From Kumtagia sp964244725 (lineage in GTDB: Bacteria; Pseudomonadota; Alphaproteobacteria; Rhizobiales; Rhizobiaceae): a stretch of 64,000 nt of DNA. The notes beneath the pieces are model-generated. The model saw only the letters and a list, made by a program, of their open reading frames with translations, searched no databases and was not told the DNA's origin. Where the stretch lies: contig CAXTJQ010000007.1 of assembly GCA_964244725.1 (NCBI GenBank), positions 1-64,000 of the forward strand, written 5' to 3'. Both the position numbers and the translations under genes were made by a program. Below are positions 61,058 to 64,000 of this stretch, one piece after another (the stretch's first letter is position 1; every line of letters starts with the position of its first letter).

Positions 61058-61897
61058 TCACTTCACCGCTCCCGATGTGATGCCGCGGATCAATTGCCGC
61101 GAGAAGATCAGGTAGAGCAGCAACACCGGAACGATGGCCAGCGACAGCGCGGCCAGCACCGCGTTCCAGTTGGTGACGAACTGGCCGATGAAGATTTGCG
61201 AGCCGAGCGTCACGGTCTTGGTGGCCTCGGACGGCGCGAGGATCAGCGGGAACCACAGATCGTTCCAGATCGGGATCATCGTGAACACCGCCACCGTCGC
61301 CATGGCGGGACGCACCAGCGGCAGCACGAGACGGAAGAAGATGCGATATTCGGAAAGCCCGTCGATGCGGCCGGCGTTCTTGAGGTCGTCCGACACGGTC
61401 TTCATGAATTCCGACAGAATGAACACGCAAAGCGGCAGGCCCTGCGCGGTATAGACCAGCACCAGCGCGGTCAGCGTGTTGACCAACCCGCTCGCCACCA
61501 TCAACTGCAGGATCGCCACCGTCCCGAGCCGGATCGGGATCATGATGCCGAGCGCGAGGTAGAGTCCGGTCATGGTGTTGAAGCGGAAGCGGTATTCGGA
61601 GAGCGCGAAGGCGGCCATCGCGCCGAACAGGATGACGAAGAACAGCGAGGCGATCGTCACCACGAAGCTGTTCTGGAAATAGTGGATGAAGTCGCCCTGG
61701 CCGAGCACGGTCGTGTAGCCGACCGGGTCGAAGGTTCTGGGGGTCGGAAGCGACAGCGGCGAACTGAAGATCGCCGCGCGCGATTTGAACGAGTTGACCA
61801 CGACGAGAAGCACCGGAAACAGCGCGATGACCGTGTAGAGGATCAGCACGGCATGCGCGCCGATCGAGCGCAGCGGGGAAGCGGTCGCGGGGCTCAT
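61058..61897 (-). CDS. ABC sugar permease (MalG type), ABC system 2
   Basis: A 279-residue permease with six helices and the EAA loop LKNAGRIDGLSEYRIFFRLVLPLV. The N-terminal helix VLILYTVIALFPVLLVVVNS is followed by the periplasmic PTPRTFDPVGYTTVLGQGDF segment. An imperfect copy of its first ~80 residues lies directly upstream (62011-62202). It is the last gene of ABC system 2 in this window; no ATPase gene follows, only mntA/hepT. Confidence 0.94.
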   Translation of the reverse strand: MSPATASPLRSIGAHAVLILYTVIALFPVLLVVVNSFKSRAAIFSSPLSLPTPRTFDPVGYTTVLGQGDFIHYFQNSFVVTIASLFFVILFGAMAAFALSEYRFRFNTMTGLYLALGIMIPIRLGTVAILQLMVASGLVNTLTALVLVYTAQGLPLCVFILSEFMKTVSDDLKNAGRIDGLSEYRIFFRLVLPLVRPAMATVAVFTMIPIWNDLWFPLILAPSEATKTVTLGSQIFIGQFVTNWNAVLAALSLAIVPVLLLYLIFSRQLIRGITSGAVK

Positions 61898-61945
61898 AGT
61901 GTCTTGCCCGGAGTGGACCGGACGGGCGGAAATCCGGAGATCGCG

Positions 61946-62003
61946 CCGCCCCCTCCACCACGCTTCGCGCGGTCCCCCTCCCCCGTAAACGGGGGAGGAT
62001 TCG
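61946..62003. repeat. Palindromic intergenic repeat, half copy D
   Basis: Only one arm of the repeat is present: CCCCCTCCACCACGCTTCGC.. to ..GTAAACGGGGGAGGATTCGG. It sits exactly where the duplicated permease fragment loses similarity to the intact gene. Confidence 0.85.
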
Positions 62004-62010
62004 GTCGCGT

Positions 62011-62202
62011 GATCGTCACGACGAGGCTGTTCTGGAAATAGTGGATGAAGTCGCTCTGGTTAAGCACGGTCGTGTAGCCGACCGGGTCGAAGGTTCCGGG
62101 CGTCGGGAGCGACAGCGGCGATTTGAACGAGTTGACCACGACGAGAAGCACGGGAAACAACGCGCCGATCGAGCGGGGGATGGAGCGGGTAGCAACGCTC
62201 AT
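62011..62202 (-). pseudogene. Truncated duplicate of the ABC system 2 permease
   Basis: The 64 codons from 62202 match the start of the adjacent permease, from MS.AT...RSIGA through LFPVLLVVVNSFKS, PLSLPTP.TFDPVGYTTVL and DFIHYFQNS.VVTI. Two in-frame deletions have removed 11 residues (the first half of helix 1) and 6 residues (RAAIFS). After VVTI the frame runs into repeat D, giving an artificial Pro/Gly-rich tail to 61894. Helices 2-6 are missing, so it cannot be a permease. Confidence 0.9.
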
Positions 62203-62239
62203 GGGCGGGCGCCTCGATCGACTCGGAGGTCTTGCGGTA

Positions 62240-62373
62240 CGCCCCCTCCACCACGCTTCGCGCGGTTCCCCTCCCCCGCCGCGCAGGGGAGGATCAAGAG
62301 GCGACGATCGCGCGACCGAATCCTCCCCCGTTTACGGGGGAGGGGGACCACGCGAAGCGTGGTGGAGGGGGCG
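62240..62373. repeat. Palindromic intergenic repeat, copy E
   Basis: A full palindrome with arms CCCCCTCCACCACGCTTCGC.. and ..GCGAAGCGTGGTGGAGGGGG around a unique centre of ~30 bp. It lies between the MalF-type permease and the broken permease duplicate. Its arm variant (GCTTCGC) matches copy D, suggesting D and E are recent relatives. Confidence 0.9.
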
Positions 62374-62395
62374 CGGATCACAATCATCATTTCCA

Positions 62396-63334
62396 TCAAA
62401 ACTGATACCGGCGCAGCCGGGTCTGCACCGCAAACAGATACAGGCACACGCCGCCGAGGATGATGAAGAACATGATCGTGGCGATGGTCGCGCCCATGTT
62501 GGGGTCGCCGAGCTGGAGCTGGAAGCCGAAGAAGGCGCGGTAGAGGAAGGTGCCGAGGATATCGGTCGCGCCGTTGGGACCGGCGAGCGCGCCCTGCGCG
62601 GTGTAGACGAGATCGAAGGCGTTGAAATTGCCGACGAAGGTCAGGATCGAGATGATGCCGATCGAGGGCAGGATCAGCGGCAGCTTGATCTTCCAGAATT
62701 GCGAGAAGCCGGTGATGCCGTCGCATTCGGCGGCCTCGATCACCTCGTCCGGGATCGACAGCAGCGCGGCGTAGATCAGCATCATCGGGATGCCGACGAA
62801 CTGCCAGACCGAAATCAGCGAGAGCGCGGTCAGCGCATATTCCTCCTTGCCGAGCCATGGCGCGAACAGGCCGCGCAGGCCGATGCTGTTCAGCAAAGTG
62901 GGCGCGACGCCCCAGAGCGGCGACAGGATCAGCTTCCAGACGAAGCCGACGATGACGAAGGACAGGATGGTCGGGATGAAGATCGCGGTGCGGTAGAACG
63001 CGCTGAAGCGCAGCCGCGGGCTGGAGAGCAGCGCGGCGAGGATCACGCCGATCGGGTTCTGCACAGCCATGTGGATGATGAAGAACCATGTGTTGTTGCC
63101 GAGCGCATTCCAGAAGCCCGCCGACCAGCGCGGATCGAAGAACAACGTATGGAAGTTCTGCAGGCCGACGAAGGTCTGGACGCGGTCGACGCTCTGGAAC
63201 AGCGAGAACTGCAGCGTGCCGGCGAGCGGCACGATCATGAAGGCGGTGTAGACGAGAAACGCGGGCGCGAGGAACACCAGGATGTGCCAGCGGATTGGCC
63301 TCATGGCGCGGCCCAGACCCTTGAACACTCCCAT
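62396..63334 (-). CDS. ABC sugar permease (MalF type), ABC system 2
   Basis: A 312-residue permease with a first helix at ~res 17-37, periplasmic loop FVGLQNFHTLFFDPR, and the EAA loop VIEAAECDGITGFSQFWKIKLPLI. Later helices are clear (LTFVGNFNAFDLVY, MGATIATIMFFIILGGVCLYLF). Its product pairs with the MalG-type permease at 61058. Confidence 0.94.
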   Translation of the reverse strand: MGVFKGLGRAMRPIRWHILVFLAPAFLVYTAFMIVPLAGTLQFSLFQSVDRVQTFVGLQNFHTLFFDPRWSAGFWNALGNNTWFFIIHMAVQNPIGVILAALLSSPRLRFSAFYRTAIFIPTILSFVIVGFVWKLILSPLWGVAPTLLNSIGLRGLFAPWLGKEEYALTALSLISVWQFVGIPMMLIYAALLSIPDEVIEAAECDGITGFSQFWKIKLPLILPSIGIISILTFVGNFNAFDLVYTAQGALAGPNGATDILGTFLYRAFFGFQLQLGDPNMGATIATIMFFIILGGVCLYLFAVQTRLRRYQF

Positions 63335-63489
63335 GAATGGGGCGCGAAATGTCCCGCAAAACTTTGCAAAAATTCTTTTAAGTAATTGTTATTGCACTGA
63401 CAAATTCGACCGGAAAAGGTTAGCTCCGTTTGTCGGTGAAGCCCGTTCGTGCTACTGTCAAAGCGACCATAAAACGACGAGGTAAGGGA

Positions 63490-63807
63490 ATGACGCACGC
63501 TATCTGCGTACGCTGTGGAGCAATGAAATTTGGTTGTTTGGTCGTCTGCGGGACATGCGGACGGGCGCCCGTGTCCGGTCGACAGACCGCATACGCTTTT
63601 GCCCTTAGCGATCATTATTTCGATCGCGCCGAACTGGAAGCTTGGTCGAAAGACACGGTGGCCGGACATTGCACGCTTCCCTTGCTGTCGACGGAGCAGG
63701 AGGAGGAATTGATTCGACTCTACGCGCCCGAGCGACAACCGACCATGATCAGCGAGCCGGACGTTCTGTCGACGCACGAACCGCGGGCAACCGCGCCCGC
63801 CGGTTGA
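63490..63807 (+). CDS. Small zinc-ribbon-like hypothetical protein
   Basis: A 105-residue protein beginning MTHAICVRCGAMKFGCLVVCGTCG, with two CxxC pairs typical of a zinc ribbon, followed by an unremarkable helical part (FDRAELEAW, LLSTEQEEELIRLYAPERQP). The ATG at 63490 has GAGG/AAGGG nearby. It lies on the opposite strand between the permease and binding-protein genes of ABC system 2, with an AT-richer upstream region. No function is known. Confidence 0.7.
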   Translation: MTHAICVRCGAMKFGCLVVCGTCGRAPVSGRQTAYAFALSDHYFDRAELEAWSKDTVAGHCTLPLLSTEQEEELIRLYAPERQPTMISEPDVLSTHEPRATAPAG

Positions 63808-63850
63808 GCCGGCAGGCGCGGCGGAGATCGTTCCGCCTGGTCGACCCAGC

Positions 63851-64000
63851 TTACTTGCCCGGCTTGTACCAGGCGTCGAGGCCGTCCTGCAGCTTCTTTC
63901 CCGCTGCTTCCGGCGTATCCGCGCCGTTGATGACGTTGGCCGATTCGGTCCAGGTCTCATTCTCGAGGTTCGGCGTGCCGCGCGACAGGATCTGATAGGT
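63851..64000 (-). CDS. ABC sugar-binding protein, ABC system 2, C-terminal end only
   Basis: The last 49 codons of a reading frame that enters from the right edge: ..LSRGTPNLENETWTESANVI, then DTPEAAGKKLQDGLDAWYKPGK and TAA at 63853-63851. This is the usual C-terminal helix of family 1 sugar-binding proteins (LQDGLDAWY). With the two permeases on the same strand it makes up ABC system 2, although a plus-strand gene lies between. Confidence 0.85.
   Translation of the reverse strand, partial: TYQILSRGTPNLENETWTESANVINGADTPEAAGKKLQDGLDAWYKPGK

Noticed and set aside
63836..63848. Candidate fifth FCD operator CTGGTCGACCCAG
   Set aside because: It deviates from TGGT-N3-ACCA in the right arm and lies just past the stop codon of the ABC 2 binding-protein gene, not in a promoter region.

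Overview
The window is chromosomal DNA of high G+C content (roughly two thirds by eye, not computed) from an alphaproteobacterium, most likely of the order Hyphomicrobiales (Rhizobiales). The evidence is the core block aroA / cmk / rpsA, a class II (CP4-like) EPSP synthase, a TIGR02300-family acidic protein beside a tRNA-Ala(GGC), and small DUF6894 and DUF2076 proteins. The genus cannot be determined from what is visible.

Layout. 1-7.6 kb: housekeeping genes (rpsA, cmk, aroA, TIGR02300, tRNA-Ala). The usual aroA-cmk junction is split by about 3.8 kb that carries a complete retron (ncRNA, NDT-like effector, reverse transcriptase) and a RidA-like gene. 7.7-12.4 kb: a remnant of an RTX protein and an RND efflux pair. 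12.6-14.7 kb: an M23 peptidase. 14.7-32.7 kb: a full type II secretion locus (gspGHICD on one strand, gspLMEF and gspJK on the other, gspN, and a prepilin peptidase). It is interleaved with DUF4198, DUF4331, two lipoproteins and three HupE/UreJ-type membrane proteins. 32.9-39.5 kb: DUF2076, a glycosyltransferase / methyltransferase / repeat-protein group, two small hypothetical proteins, a Crp/Fnr regulator and DUF6894.

39.5-64 kb is a carbohydrate (probably sugar-acid or polyol) uptake and catabolism island. ABC system 1 has a binding protein, two permeases, a small membrane protein and two ATPases. It is followed by a TetR regulator, a Tm-1-like / PEP-hydrolase-like / cupin / DMT group, an M24 peptidase, an OYE-type flavoenzyme, a 2-hydroxyacid dehydrogenase, an FCD-type GntR regulator, an enolase-superfamily dehydratase, two sugar isomerases/epimerases, two Gfo/Idh/MocA dehydrogenases, an MntA/HepT toxin-antitoxin pair and ABC system 2 (two permeases, a broken permease duplicate and the 3' end of a binding protein).

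Four TGGT-N3-ACCA palindromes, the classical FadR/FCD operator form, lie upstream of the ABC-1 binding protein and the two divergent sugar isomerases. Three of them sit on or next to recognisable promoters, so the GntR protein encoded in the island is the obvious candidate regulator. A family of long palindromic repeats, built from a 'CCCCCTCCACCAC..CGTGG' arm, recurs only in gaps between genes, including within both ABC operons.

The most notable items are the retron, the predicted FCD regulon, and the coupling of a type II secretion system to metal-transport-like (HupE, DUF4198) and DUF4331 proteins, for which I know of no described function.
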